From positions 1,116,001-1,180,000 of the forward strand of contig CAVSNU010000003.1 in NCBI GenBank assembly GCA_963729445.1: DNA of 64,000 nt. Direction: 5' to 3'. Position 1 is the stretch's first letter. Each line of letters starts with the position of its first letter. A program made the translations under genes and the position numbers. This document shows, piece by piece, positions 53,633 to 62,316 of the stretch. Below the pieces are notes generated by a model. It saw only the letters and a program-made list of their open reading frames with translations, ran no database searches and was not told where the DNA came from. The DNA comes from JACCZH01 sp963729445. Its GTDB lineage: Bacteria; Chloroflexota; Chloroflexia; Thermomicrobiales; CFX8.

Positions 53633-54004
53633 ATGTCTGAACGATTTACGGATTCATCCTTCGCTAGATACTCCAAGGGGGAGCTCGAGGGGCTCATCCA
53701 CGTCCTCATCTATCGGGTTGATCTCCTGCTTTCCGCCCTCAAGCTGATCGACTGGGGCGAGTACGATTTCACCCACACCATCGACGAGACGGAGGCACTC
53801 CTCAGCGAAGGTGCGATGTATGACGTCGGCCACTGGATGACGCATATGATCGGCGTCCTGGAGAGGGTCGCGGAGGCGGCCGAGATCACCGCCGGTTACT
53901 CGATGATCGGCATAGGATTCGCAGAATCAAGCGAGCAGCTCGAGCAAGCGTTGACCGAGCTGCATCGAGATCCGCCACACCTCTCCAATCGCAAGCCCGC
54001 CTGA
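53633..54004 (+). CDS. Hypothetical acidic helical protein
   Basis: This 123-residue protein starts MSERFTDSSFARYSKGELEGL. It is predominantly helical (LIHVLIYRVDLLLSALKLID, WMTHMIGVLERVAEAAEIT), acidic, without signal peptide or Cys motif. I do not recognise a family. ATG 53633 lacks a strong ribosome site, though GAGGTGAAGG is 14 bases upstream. The beta-lactamase-like gene follows 90 bases on. Confidence 0.5.
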   Translation: MSERFTDSSFARYSKGELEGLIHVLIYRVDLLLSALKLIDWGEYDFTHTIDETEALLSEGAMYDVGHWMTHMIGVLERVAEAAEITAGYSMIGIGFAESSEQLEQALTELHRDPPHLSNRKPA

Positions 54005-54094
54005 CACCAAACCTGAGTAAGTCCCTACACGGCGTCCGCAGAACCGGCTACGATGTCCTCGAAACGTTCGAGGATGTAGAGAGACGGGGATGGG

Positions 54095-54886
54095 ATGAAC
54101 CTGAATTGGGCTGGGGTCGAGGCAGCGGTACAAAGGGCGGGCCAGCACGGCACGGTCGGAGTGAGCGTCGTCACCCCGGATGGCGCATGCTTTAGCCACA
54201 ACGGCCGGCGACAATTCCCAGCCGCAAGCACGGTCAAGATCGGGATCATGGTCGAGATCTATCGCAAGATCGACCGGGGCGAGATCGCGTTGGACGATCT
54301 CCACGCGGTGTGTGCCAGCGATTGGTCGAACGGCAGCGGCGTGCTGCGCTACATGCACGACGGTCATCAGGTGACCGTCGGCGACCTGCTCTATCTGATG
54401 ATGTCCATCAGCGACAACACCGCCACAAACATGCTGATCGACATCGCCGGAATGGACGCGATCAACGCCACCATGCGCGATCTCGGCATGGCGAGCTCCA
54501 ACCTGGGCAGGAAGATGATGGGGCGTCTGGCCATCGAGGGCGAGCAGGAGAACCTGGCGACCCCGGAGGACTATACGCTTGCCATCGGGAAGATTCTGAA
54601 CGGTACGGCTGCGTCGCCCGCATCCTGCGAGGCAATGGTGGCCACCCTGGAGAAGCAGCAGAACTCGCGCCGCATCGCCCGCTACCTGCCGGAGAGCGAC
54701 GAGATTCGCTGGGGAACCAAGACCGGCTCCAATAAAGGCGTCACCAACGACGCCGGCTTCGTCAGCACGCCGAACGGCACGCTGCTCATCGCGGTGTATG
54801 CTGAGAACTTACCCGACCAGCACACCGGCGAGGAGATCATCGGAGACATCGCCCGCGCAGCCTGGCAAGCGGCCGGGCTGCTCTGA
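54095..54886 (+). CDS. Class A beta-lactamase-like serine hydrolase
   Basis: This 263-residue protein has SxxK at Ser45-Lys48 (FPAASTVKIGIM), SDN at Ser106-Asn108 (MMSISDNTATNML), and KTG at Lys209-Gly211 (WGTKTGSNKG). These are the three catalytic motifs of class A enzymes. I could not find the ExxLN (Glu166) motif: the segment reads LAIEGEQENLATPEDY. There is no signal peptide, so the protein seems cytoplasmic. It may be an esterase or peptidase rather than an antibiotic-degrading enzyme. GGGATGGG precedes the ATG. Confidence 0.8.
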   Translation: MNLNWAGVEAAVQRAGQHGTVGVSVVTPDGACFSHNGRRQFPAASTVKIGIMVEIYRKIDRGEIALDDLHAVCASDWSNGSGVLRYMHDGHQVTVGDLLYLMMSISDNTATNMLIDIAGMDAINATMRDLGMASSNLGRKMMGRLAIEGEQENLATPEDYTLAIGKILNGTAASPASCEAMVATLEKQQNSRRIARYLPESDEIRWGTKTGSNKGVTNDAGFVSTPNGTLLIAVYAENLPDQHTGEEIIGDIARAAWQAAGLL

Positions 54887-54988
54887 CCGCTTACCGACGC
54901 GCGCCGAGGGTGGTTGTCAGACACAGTGATTCGCGTCAGGCGCAATGGTGGAGGTGTCCTGATGCATCCGCCCTGTACAGAAGTTCGA

Positions 54989-55220
54989 GGGGCGTAATGC
55001 ATTGCGCCCCATCGGCATCAGGGTAAACCAATTCAGGGAGGACAAGGGCCTTTTTCGGTCATCCTGAGGCAACGAAGGATCTCTGGTTTACCCATTCGAA
55101 AGCCCACTAAGAGATCCCATTCGGCTTCGCTCACGGCAGACCCTTCGTTGCCTCAGGATGACCACCAGAGTAGCGTTCTCCACCCTGTGAATCCTACCTT
55201 GATGCCGATGGAGCGTAATG
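54989..55220. repeat. Composite repeat island with interrupted long hairpin
   Basis: A half palindrome (54989-55010) is followed by a segment shared inverted with 34937-34962, then the long hairpin 55058-55162. In its right arm, 24 extra bases (about 55117-55142, including CATTCGGCTTCGCTCACGG) split the inverse copy. The outer GGCATCAGGG / CTTGATGCC pieces enclose it as at 34806-34974. Confidence 0.72.
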
Positions 55221-55263
55221 ATGAAGATGTCCCGGTTAATCCGATAAGTGTGGCCCCCATGTT

Positions 55264-55339
55264 CGTAGGGGCGCAATGCATTGCGCCTTGCCTGGCTGCT
55301 CGGGCGCCGGAGAGGGCGCAATGAATTGCGCCCCTACGC
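55264..55339. repeat. Paired GCGCAAT/ATTGCGC palindrome element
   Basis: Arms at 55264-55287 and 55314-55339 are inverse and share the outer CGTAGGGGCGCAAT / ATTGCGCCCCTACG with 17667-17744. No gene is present between 54887 and 55393. Confidence 0.78.
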
Positions 55340-55393
55340 GGGGTGAGTAACCAGCTGTTCGAGGGAATACGGGATACTTCCGTAACTGCGCCG

Positions 55394-55831
55394 CTACTCC
55401 GATTCGAAATTGATGGGGAATCCGGCGAAGTGGCACTCGCTGTGGATCTGAGAATGCTCGGGACCGCGGTAGCGGCAACGCGCGCAGTGGGTGATCGCGA
55501 AGAAATGCTCGAAGAGGCCCTGATCCATCTTCGTCAGCGGTTTAGCGACGGCCAGGCGCTTGTACTCAGCCAGCACTAACGGGGCGAGCTCGTCGGAGAG
55601 AAACTCAGGATAGCGTAACTGATAGCTCGCCCCACTCAGCTCATCGCGATAGGTGATGACACGGCCCTCGTCAGTCTCGACATCCGAAAGCACGCTCATG
55701 ATGCCCCAGTCAACACCGGCAGACGCCGAGAGATATTGCAAGAGCCGGGCTTTGTCGATCGTGCGGGTGGCCATCTGCTCCAGTAGCGGCATCACCCGCT
55801 GGACGACATCATGTGTCGCCTTGTAGGCCAT
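55394..55831 (-). CDS. Hypothetical protein with a C-terminal Cys/His cluster
   Basis: This 145-residue protein (MAYKATHDVVQRVMPLLEQM…) has a helical N-terminal part, a middle beta-rich part (DEGRVITYRDELSGASYQLRYP), and a C-terminal THCARCRYRG…HSECHF segment with CxxC, His and Cys that could bind zinc. I do not recognise a family. ATG 55831 is chosen by comparison with a TTG start at 55891 that has no support. A 21-base palindrome lies 80 bases upstream. Confidence 0.55.
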   Translation of the reverse strand: MAYKATHDVVQRVMPLLEQMATRTIDKARLLQYLSASAGVDWGIMSVLSDVETDEGRVITYRDELSGASYQLRYPEFLSDELAPLVLAEYKRLAVAKPLTKMDQGLFEHFFAITHCARCRYRGPEHSQIHSECHFAGFPINFESE

Positions 55832-55909
55832 CTGAGTGGTTCCATTCCAGGTCGAGACGGGTAACAACCAGCGTCGAATCGGTCTCAACAATCAGCCTGA
55901 ACGAGGTGA

Positions 55910-55930
55910 GCAGGAACGGTCCGTTCCTGC
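55910..55930. promoter_or_regulatory. Perfect 10-bp inverted repeat around a single base
   Basis: GCAGGAACGG, central T, CCGTTCCTGC. It lies 79 bases upstream of the hypothetical gene (minus strand) and 187 bases upstream of the CinA-type gene. It could be an operator or a short hairpin. Confidence 0.35.
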
Positions 55931-56116
55931 CTCCGAGTCTAGCATACGTTTGAACCAGCCCCTGTCAATCCGGGGCTGATCGTAAGCGCGCGGAACGCGG
56001 GCTTCATCGTCCTCGCAGCACGCTGCGGCGACACCGGCTCGTGTGGTTGCATTTATGGCGACTCATGCACCATACTCGCTTGGATATGCTCATACATGAG
56101 GGAATCAGGGAGTGTC

Positions 56117-56644
56117 ATGGACACAACGGACCGACGCGGACTCGAGCTATCGGCCGAACTCGCACAACGGTTGATCGAGCGTGACTGGAAGTGTGCCACC
56201 GCCGAATCCTGCACCGGCGGACTCATGAGCAGCTGGATTACGTCATTGGGCGGCGCCTCCGACTATTTTCCTGGCGGGATCGTCGCCTACTCGAATCAAG
56301 CGAAGACCCAGCTGCTGGCAGTTTCTCAAGAGACGCTGGAGCAGTTCGGGGCGGTCAGCGACCAGTGCGCCTTTGAAATGGCGCAGGGCGCCCAGCAGGT
56401 GTTCCTATCAGAGGTTGGCATCTCGACCACCGGGATAGCCGGGCCGGGCGGCGCCACCGAGGGCAAACCGGTGGGGCTCGTCTATGTCGCCGCCTCGACA
56501 CCAAACGTGTGTGACGTCCGCGAGCTGCGTCTCGACGGCGATCGGCTGCAGAACATCCGCGACTCCGCCATTGCGGCGCTGGAATTCGCCATATGGTTGA
56601 TCGACCATGAAGAAGAGTTAATAGCTGAACAAGAAGAAGTTTAA
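56117..56644 (+). CDS. pncC: CinA C-terminal-type nicotinamide-nucleotide amidase
   Basis: This 175-residue stand-alone CinA C-domain deamidates nicotinamide mononucleotide in NAD recycling. The signature AESCTGGLMSSWITS (residues about 30-44), PGGIVAYSNQAKTQLL near residue 53, and GIAGPGGATEGKPVGLVYVA near residue 110 are intact. ATG 56117 is preceded by GGGAG at five bases. The N-terminal MoaB-like half of CinA is absent, as in PncC proteins. Confidence 0.9.
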   Translation: MDTTDRRGLELSAELAQRLIERDWKCATAESCTGGLMSSWITSLGGASDYFPGGIVAYSNQAKTQLLAVSQETLEQFGAVSDQCAFEMAQGAQQVFLSEVGISTTGIAGPGGATEGKPVGLVYVAASTPNVCDVRELRLDGDRLQNIRDSAIAALEFAIWLIDHEEELIAEQEEV

Positions 56645-56683
56645 ACTCTCGTCTCGACTGTGCATGACGTATTGTTTCGCTAG

Positions 56684-58006
56684 ATGGAGTACCTAACCGT
56701 GGCAATCGCACGTGAACGTGACGCCGGCCAAGCCTCGATGTTCTACAACAAGACGACTCTGGCCAACGGGGTTCGCATCGTAACCAGCCGCATGGATCAC
56801 GTTCATTCAGCCAGCATCATGTTCCTCTATAGTGCCGGGGCACGCTATGAAGAGGACCGCCAGGCCGGCGTTGCCCACTTTATTGAGCACATGCTCTTCA
56901 AAGGCACCGAGAAGCGTCCCGACCCGGCCATGATCTCCAGCCAGATCGAAGGGGTCGGCGGCATTCTCAACGCGGCCGCCGGCCGTGAGAGCACAAATTA
57001 CTGGGTCAAAGTTCCGGCCGCCCACGTAGCCTCCTCATTCGACGTGCTGGCCGACATCGTGCGCAACTCGACCTTCGATCCCGAAGAGCTCGAGAAGGAG
57101 CGCTTTGTCATCGTTGAAGAGATTCACGGTGTCAACGACACCCCCGACGATCTCGTGCACGACGTCATCGACGAGGTCGTGTGGGGCAACCAGCCCGTCG
57201 GCCGCTCGATACTCGGCACGGAAGAGACGGTCGCGACCATCACTGCCGACGACATGCGGGCCTTCCTGCACCGGCACTATCGGCCTGAGCGGCTCGTAAT
57301 CGCCGCGGCCGGCAAGGTCGACCACGACGAGATCGTCGCACTGACTGAGGCAGCTTTTGGAGATCTCGCGCCCGGCATGGGTGACGTCTGCGGCCTGACC
57401 CAGTTCCGCCAGACCGAGCCGCGCGTGCGGCTTATCCACAAAGCAACCGAGCAAGCCCACCTCTGTATCGCCCACCCTGCGCTGCCCTATACCGACGAGC
57501 GCCGCTATGTGCAGGGCGCGATCGACTCGATTCTGTCGAGCGGCATGAGCTCGCGCCTCTTTCAGGAAATCCGGGAGCGACGCGGACTGGTCTACTCGGT
57601 CTATGGTTACTTCCGCCAATACGTTGATGTTGGACAGGGTGTCGTCTATGCCGGCACCGATCTGACGCGCGTTGAAGAGACCATCAGCGCCATTCTCGGT
57701 GAGCTGCAGAAGCTCAAAGAGGGCGGCGTACCGGAGGATGAGCTGCGCCTCACCAAAGAGATGAGCAAGGGCCGCATCATCATGGGGCTTGAGGACTCCC
57801 GCTCTGTCGCCAGCTGGATCGGTGGCCAGGAACTGACGTTTGGTGAGATCAAGACGCCGGAAGAGGTTATGGAAGAGATTGATGCCGTCGAAGCAGACGC
57901 CGTCCAGGAGCTCGCCCGCGAGCTCTTCCGGGAAGACCGGCTCAGCCTGGCGCTCATTGGCCCCTATGAGGATGCCGAACGCTTCCGGTCGCTCCTGAAG
58001 CTCTAG
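56684..58006 (+). CDS. M16-family zinc peptidase
   Basis: This 440-residue insulinase/processing-peptidase homologue has the inverted zinc motif HFIEHMLFKGTEKR (HxxEH) near residue 65 and the distal Glu in EEIHGVNDTPDDLVHDVI near residue 143. The C-terminal half has the usual RGLVYSVYGYFRQY segment near residue 305. It is probably cytoplasmic. The start could be ATG 56684, GTG 56699 (GGAG nine bases upstream) or ATG 56738 (MFYNKTTLANG, where family similarity begins). A two-component pair follows 16 bases on. Confidence 0.9.
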   Translation: MEYLTVAIARERDAGQASMFYNKTTLANGVRIVTSRMDHVHSASIMFLYSAGARYEEDRQAGVAHFIEHMLFKGTEKRPDPAMISSQIEGVGGILNAAAGRESTNYWVKVPAAHVASSFDVLADIVRNSTFDPEELEKERFVIVEEIHGVNDTPDDLVHDVIDEVVWGNQPVGRSILGTEETVATITADDMRAFLHRHYRPERLVIAAAGKVDHDEIVALTEAAFGDLAPGMGDVCGLTQFRQTEPRVRLIHKATEQAHLCIAHPALPYTDERRYVQGAIDSILSSGMSSRLFQEIRERRGLVYSVYGYFRQYVDVGQGVVYAGTDLTRVEETISAILGELQKLKEGGVPEDELRLTKEMSKGRIIMGLEDSRSVASWIGGQELTFGEIKTPEEVMEEIDAVEADAVQELARELFREDRLSLALIGPYEDAERFRSLLKL

Positions 58007-58022
58007 CGAAAGAGTACGCTGT

Positions 58023-58736
58023 TTGTCATTCCCGTCCCGGTTACTCGTGGTTGAAGATGATGCCTCGATCGCGTCGATGTTGCGGCGGGGACTGAGTTTC
58101 GAGGGCTATAGCGTTAGCCTGGTTTCAAATGGGACCGAGGCGCTGGAGGTTCTGCGCGACTCGATGCCCGACCTGATCGTGCTCGACGTCATGCTGCCCG
58201 GCATGACCGGGATTGAGGTGTGCCGCAAGATCCGCGCCGCCGGTGAAGAGGTGCCAATCCTGATGCTCACCGCGCGTGACGGGGTGAGCGACCGCGTGAC
58301 CGGGCTGGATGCCGGGGCGGACGACTACCTGGTCAAGCCCTTCGCGTTTGAAGAGCTCCTCGCCCGGCTCCGGGCGCTCCTGCGCCGCAGCGACCCGCGC
58401 ACCGACGAGGCCGTGGCAACGACCTTCGCTTTTGACGATCTGCTGCTCGACACGAGCACGCGCTTCGCCCACCGCGGCGAGCGCAGAATCGAGCTCACGA
58501 CCCGCGAGTTCGACCTGCTGATGCTCTTTATGCAGCACCCGAACCAGGTCCTGCCACGTGACACGATCATGGAACGGGTGTGGGGCGACGATTTCCCGGG
58601 GGAGTCCAACGTGCTCGAGGTCTACATGTCCAACTTGCGCCGCCATCTCGAAGCCGGGGGCGAACCGCGACTGCTGCAGACGATTCGCGGCGCCGGCTAC
58701 GCGCTGCGCAGCGGCCGTCCGGGTAGCCCGAGCTGA
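58023..58736 (+). CDS. OmpR/PhoB-type response regulator
   Basis: This 237-residue regulator has a canonical receiver with Glu11-Asp12-Asp13, acceptor Asp55 (IVLDVMLPGMTG), LTARD and LVKPFAFEELLARL. The winged-helix output is in the C-terminal 95 residues (LTTREFDLLMLFMQHPNQVL, SNVLEVYMSNLRRHLE). TTG 58023 is used, with only a weak ribosome site. It is followed eight bases later by its kinase, so it forms a two-gene operon, and the M16 gene is 16 bases upstream. Confidence 0.92.
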   Translation: MSFPSRLLVVEDDASIASMLRRGLSFEGYSVSLVSNGTEALEVLRDSMPDLIVLDVMLPGMTGIEVCRKIRAAGEEVPILMLTARDGVSDRVTGLDAGADDYLVKPFAFEELLARLRALLRRSDPRTDEAVATTFAFDDLLLDTSTRFAHRGERRIELTTREFDLLMLFMQHPNQVLPRDTIMERVWGDDFPGESNVLEVYMSNLRRHLEAGGEPRLLQTIRGAGYALRSGRPGSPS

Positions 58737-58744
58737 CGCTCGTC

Positions 58745-60196
58745 GTGCCCATCCGCCAGCGGATCGCGTTCTCTACCGCCGGGGTCATGGTGTTGCTGCT
58801 GCTCGGCCTCTCGCTGGGTATCCATTTCGCAATGGCACGCAACCTGCACGCCGAGATGGACAGTCGCCTGGCCGGCGTCTACGACACCTATCGCCAGAAC
58901 CCGGCGCGCATCTCCTTAGGAAATGATGGGAGCATGAATGTCGTTCTACCCGAGTTCGACCCCTTCACGTCGCCCGGGATCTTCACCCAGGTCATCAATA
59001 ACGATGGCAACGTCATCGAGCAATCGGCTACGCTCGACGAGCAGCTCTTGCCGGTCCCCAATCAGGTTATCGTCGCCAATGCAGCCGGCCACGATATGTA
59101 CTACGAAACCTCCATCGACGACACCGAGATCCGGGTGTATTCGGCACCGGTATACGTGCCGCAGCTACCCAACCAGGCTGTCGGCTACGTCCAGGTGGCC
59201 GAATCGCTTAAGCCCGTCAATGAAACATTGGCCGAGCTGCGGAAGAACCTCTTCGTTGGATCGCTCATCGCGACAGTGGCGATCAGCACCGTGGCCTGGT
59301 TCGTGGCCGGCGCCGCCATGCGGCCAATCGCACGAATGAGCGTGACCGCCCAGGCAATCGGCGGCGCGGACGATCTCTCCCAACGGATTGAATTGCCTGC
59401 CAGCGGTGACGAGGTCGAACGGCTAGCGCAGACGTTCAACGCCATGCTCGACCGGCTGGAGGACTCGTTCCAGTCGCAACGCCGGTTCGTCGCCGACGCG
59501 TCCCACGAGCTGCGCACGCCGCTGACGGCGCTACGCGGCAACAGCGAGATCATGCGCAGGATGGTCGCCAGTGGCGCGATCGACCGGGACGACTTGCTGG
59601 AAGGATTAGTCGACGTCGGCAGCGAGGCAGAACGGCTGACGCGGTTAGTGCAGGACCTCTTAACCCTGGCGCGCGCCGATGTCGGCTGGCGGCCGGAGAT
59701 GATGCCGGTCGATCTGGCAACCATCGCCCGCGACGCGGTGCGTACGGTCGCGCCGCTCACGTCCCGGCACGCGTTTGACACCGCGATTGACGACGCGCCG
59801 CTGCCAGTCGCCGGCAGCGCCGATCAGTTGAAGCAGCTCCTTTTGATCCTGCTCGACAATGCCCTCAGCCACACGCCGGCCGGAACCAGCGTTCGCCTGG
59901 GCGTCTGCATGGAACAGGGTCAGGCGGTCATGCGTGTCATCGACAGCGGTCCGGGCATCGAGGCCCGGCACCTGGATCGCATCTTCGAGCGCTTCTATCG
60001 CCCCGACCAGGCCCGCGCCCGCGTCTCCGGTGGCACGGGCCTCGGCCTGGCCATCGCCCGCTGGATTGTGACCATCCACCAGGGTGACATCTCGGTTGAG
60101 AGTACCCCCGGCGCAGGAACATGCTTTACGGTTCGGTTGCCCCTGGATAGCAGCGGCTCGCTGGCGCCGCCGCGCGAGGATGTACTGTCCTCGTAA
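58745..60196 (+). CDS. Membrane sensor histidine kinase
   Basis: This 483-residue kinase is the partner of the regulator just upstream. Membrane helices lie at about 10-30 and 165-190, flanking a periplasmic/extracellular sensor loop of about 135 residues. HAMP follows (about 190-245), then HisKA with His254 (FVADASHELRTPLTALRG), then HATPase (about 365-475) with LLLILLDNALSHT, RVIDSGPGIE and GTGLGLAIARWIV. The start is GTG 58745. The stimulus is unknown. Confidence 0.92.
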   Translation: MPIRQRIAFSTAGVMVLLLLGLSLGIHFAMARNLHAEMDSRLAGVYDTYRQNPARISLGNDGSMNVVLPEFDPFTSPGIFTQVINNDGNVIEQSATLDEQLLPVPNQVIVANAAGHDMYYETSIDDTEIRVYSAPVYVPQLPNQAVGYVQVAESLKPVNETLAELRKNLFVGSLIATVAISTVAWFVAGAAMRPIARMSVTAQAIGGADDLSQRIELPASGDEVERLAQTFNAMLDRLEDSFQSQRRFVADASHELRTPLTALRGNSEIMRRMVASGAIDRDDLLEGLVDVGSEAERLTRLVQDLLTLARADVGWRPEMMPVDLATIARDAVRTVAPLTSRHAFDTAIDDAPLPVAGSADQLKQLLLILLDNALSHTPAGTSVRLGVCMEQGQAVMRVIDSGPGIEARHLDRIFERFYRPDQARARVSGGTGLGLAIARWIVTIHQGDISVESTPGAGTCFTVRLPLDSSGSLAPPREDVLSS

Positions 60197-60273
60197 GGAT
60201 TGCCCGAGCAGCGTAAGGCGGTCCCGATACGGAGACGGTCTCATTCAACTCGCGGACGTGAACCCCGCAGGCC

Positions 60274-61116
60274 TTATTTGAAACTCTCGGTCATCTCCAC
60301 CAAACGGTCCAGGAACGGGATGACCTGTTCGGGGCCGGCCGAGGGCACGGGGAAGACGCAGCGCGAAACACCGGCTGCGATAAACTCCTCGACGGCCTGA
60401 TGCTGGGCCGGCGCGCTAAACATGGTGACGGGAATCGGCTCCCGGCCGCGTTCCTTTGCCAGACGATTGAGCTCGGCAACGCGCTCGCCAATGGGGCACT
60501 CGCTGCGGCCGTGCAACGGGAACCAACCGTCACCATACTCCAGGACACGCTCAAGCACCGTGGGACCGTCACCACCGACCAGAATCGGCGGGTGAGGCTC
60601 CTGACGCGGTTTTGGCCACTGCCAGATCGGGTCGAAGCTCACGTGCTTGCCGTGATACTCCGCCTCGTCGTTGGCCCAGATCTCCTTCATCGCCAGCACA
60701 TTCTCACGCATGACCTCAAAGCGCTTCACCGGGTCAGTTCCGTGGTTGGCCATCTCTTCCCGGTTCCAGCCGCCGCCAATCCCGAACAGGAACCGTCCGC
60801 CCGAGAGCAGGTCGAGCGTCGCAACCTCCTTGGCCAGGTGAATCGGGTCTCGCTGGACGACGAGACACACTCCCGTACCAAGTAGCAGTGTCCGCGTGCA
60901 CGAGGCGGCAGTCGCCAGCGCGGCGAAGGGATCGAGCGTGTGCAGGTAATGACGCGGCAAATCGGGGCCGCCAGGCCAGGGGGACGTGCGGTCGGTAGGG
61001 ATGTGGCTGTGCTCCGGGAAAAACAGGGACTCAAACCCACGCTCCTCAACCGCCGCCGCGAGGTCGCGCACAGACATCGAGTATTCCGTGACAAACATGA
61101 CGATGCCGAACTTCAA
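60274..61116 (-). CDS. LLM-class F420-dependent oxidoreductase
   Basis: This 280-residue TIM-barrel flavin/F420 enzyme has KFGIVMFVTEYSMSVRDLAAAVEERGFESLFFPEHSH at the N-terminus, LLGTGVCLVVQRDPIHLAKEVATLDLLSGGRFLFGIGGGWNREEM near residue 90, and LVGGDGPTVLERVLEYGDGWFP near residue 180. These are hallmarks of luciferase-like F420 oxidoreductases of the Rv2161c type. TTG 61116 is preceded by GGAG at seven bases. Substrate unknown. Presence of such enzymes supports an F420-producing lineage. Confidence 0.9.
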   Translation of the reverse strand: MKFGIVMFVTEYSMSVRDLAAAVEERGFESLFFPEHSHIPTDRTSPWPGGPDLPRHYLHTLDPFAALATAASCTRTLLLGTGVCLVVQRDPIHLAKEVATLDLLSGGRFLFGIGGGWNREEMANHGTDPVKRFEVMRENVLAMKEIWANDEAEYHGKHVSFDPIWQWPKPRQEPHPPILVGGDGPTVLERVLEYGDGWFPLHGRSECPIGERVAELNRLAKERGREPIPVTMFSAPAQHQAVEEFIAAGVSRCVFPVPSAGPEQVIPFLDRLVEMTESFK

Positions 61117-61239
61117 CCAGCTGCTCCACTCTTTAACAGGTGCTTCAAAAAGCGCTCACCATACAGATCATCGTGACGAGATCCCCATCCCCGCACGCGC
61201 CTCGCTCCTGACCACAGCACCACAGCACGAACGGCGACT

Positions 61240-61520
61240 TCGTAGTCATCCTGCGCGTGGTCGTCATCCTGCGCGCCACGAAGAGCCTGCCCTGAGCGCC
61301 TATGAGTCATCCTGACGCAAGGAAGGATCTCTGGTCAAACGCCTCGGGAGTCAGACACGAGATCCTTCGCTGACGTCAGTATGGAAGGGTCCCTGCTCAG
61401 GATGACTGATGAGCGCCGTTCACTCGATGGTCGCCACCGCTGCGCTCCGGATGACTGGTTGGGCGCCCTGGATGACCCGTTCGCCGCTCCCGATGACTGA
61501 TTGACGCGGGGGATGAGGAG
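61240..61520. repeat. Tandem GTCATCCTG repeats flanking a long hairpin
   Basis: Loose copies of GTCATCCTGCGCG occur at about 61244, 61262 and 61306. A hairpin at 61306-61379 pairs GGAAGGATCTC with GAGATCCTTC. The inverse-orientation copies GGATGACTG follow at about 61400-61510. There is no gene in the 61117-61581 gap. Confidence 0.7.
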
Positions 61521-61581
61521 AACGATGACGACAGACGCTGCCTGCGACGCCGCATCATAACATCGACAACGCGGGCAGCAT

Positions 61582-62196
61582 CTAGTCTGACTCCTGCGCT
61601 TGCAGATAACTCTCGATGAGGTCGCAGGCATCACCGATCAGCCGGGCCGCGACCGGGTCGGTCGCGAGAGCGAGCGGGATGAACTCTTCACGGCTGACCG
61701 TCAGGTAGCGCTCTGCCTTGGCCGGATCGCCGGCGTTGACGACACTGCGCAGGTTATCGAGCCGGTCGGCCAGCTTCAACAGGCGCGCGTCAGGGGAGAT
61801 CTCCCACAACCACTCGAGGTAGGCACGGTCGCGAGCCGGCTTCTGTTCGTCGGGAACCTGCTCTTTGCTCACCTGCTCGATCAATTCCGTGGCGCGCGCA
61901 CCAAGGGCGCCACTGAGGACGCCGGCATCCAGCCAATCACAATCTTCCAGAACATCGTGGTTGAACGCCGCGACGAGGATGTCGATGTCCCGGATACCGA
62001 ACTCTTCCCAGAGAATGCGCGCTACCCGTACCGGATGCTCGATGAACGGCGTGCCCTCGTCGCGCGTCTGCCCATCATGGGCCGCTGCCGCGAAGCGATA
62101 GGCGGCCTCCATCCTCCCGGCATCGTCCGCCGGCATCGTTGCGATCATCAACGCCACCTCGGGCGGTGTACGGGGGGCGCGATACGGAATTGCCAC
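61582..62196 (-). CDS. RSH-like HD-domain hydrolase (small alarmone hydrolase type)
   Basis: This 204-residue HD protein has the RelA/SpoT hydrolase pattern: AAHDGQTRDEGTPFIEHPVRVA (residues about 33-55), FNHDVLED near residue 80, and LLKLADRLDNLRSV near residue 140 (RSH proteins read KLADRLHN). No synthetase or regulatory domain is present, so it resembles MESH1-type small alarmone hydrolases, which degrade (p)ppGpp. It starts at ATG 62196, divergent from the lipoprotein at 62317. Confidence 0.82.
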   Translation of the reverse strand: MAIPYRAPRTPPEVALMIATMPADDAGRMEAAYRFAAAAHDGQTRDEGTPFIEHPVRVARILWEEFGIRDIDILVAAFNHDVLEDCDWLDAGVLSGALGARATELIEQVSKEQVPDEQKPARDRAYLEWLWEISPDARLLKLADRLDNLRSVVNAGDPAKAERYLTVSREEFIPLALATDPVAARLIGDACDLIESYLQAQESD

Positions 62197-62316
62197 GATC
62201 TGATCCTCCCGGCCTTACCTACAACACCTGTTCTAGGCATGTTCTATATAGTACGGTACGCTGCACGGCGGGGCTTGTCTAAGCCCAGCGAACGACCACT
62301 GCTACGAAGGAGTACC

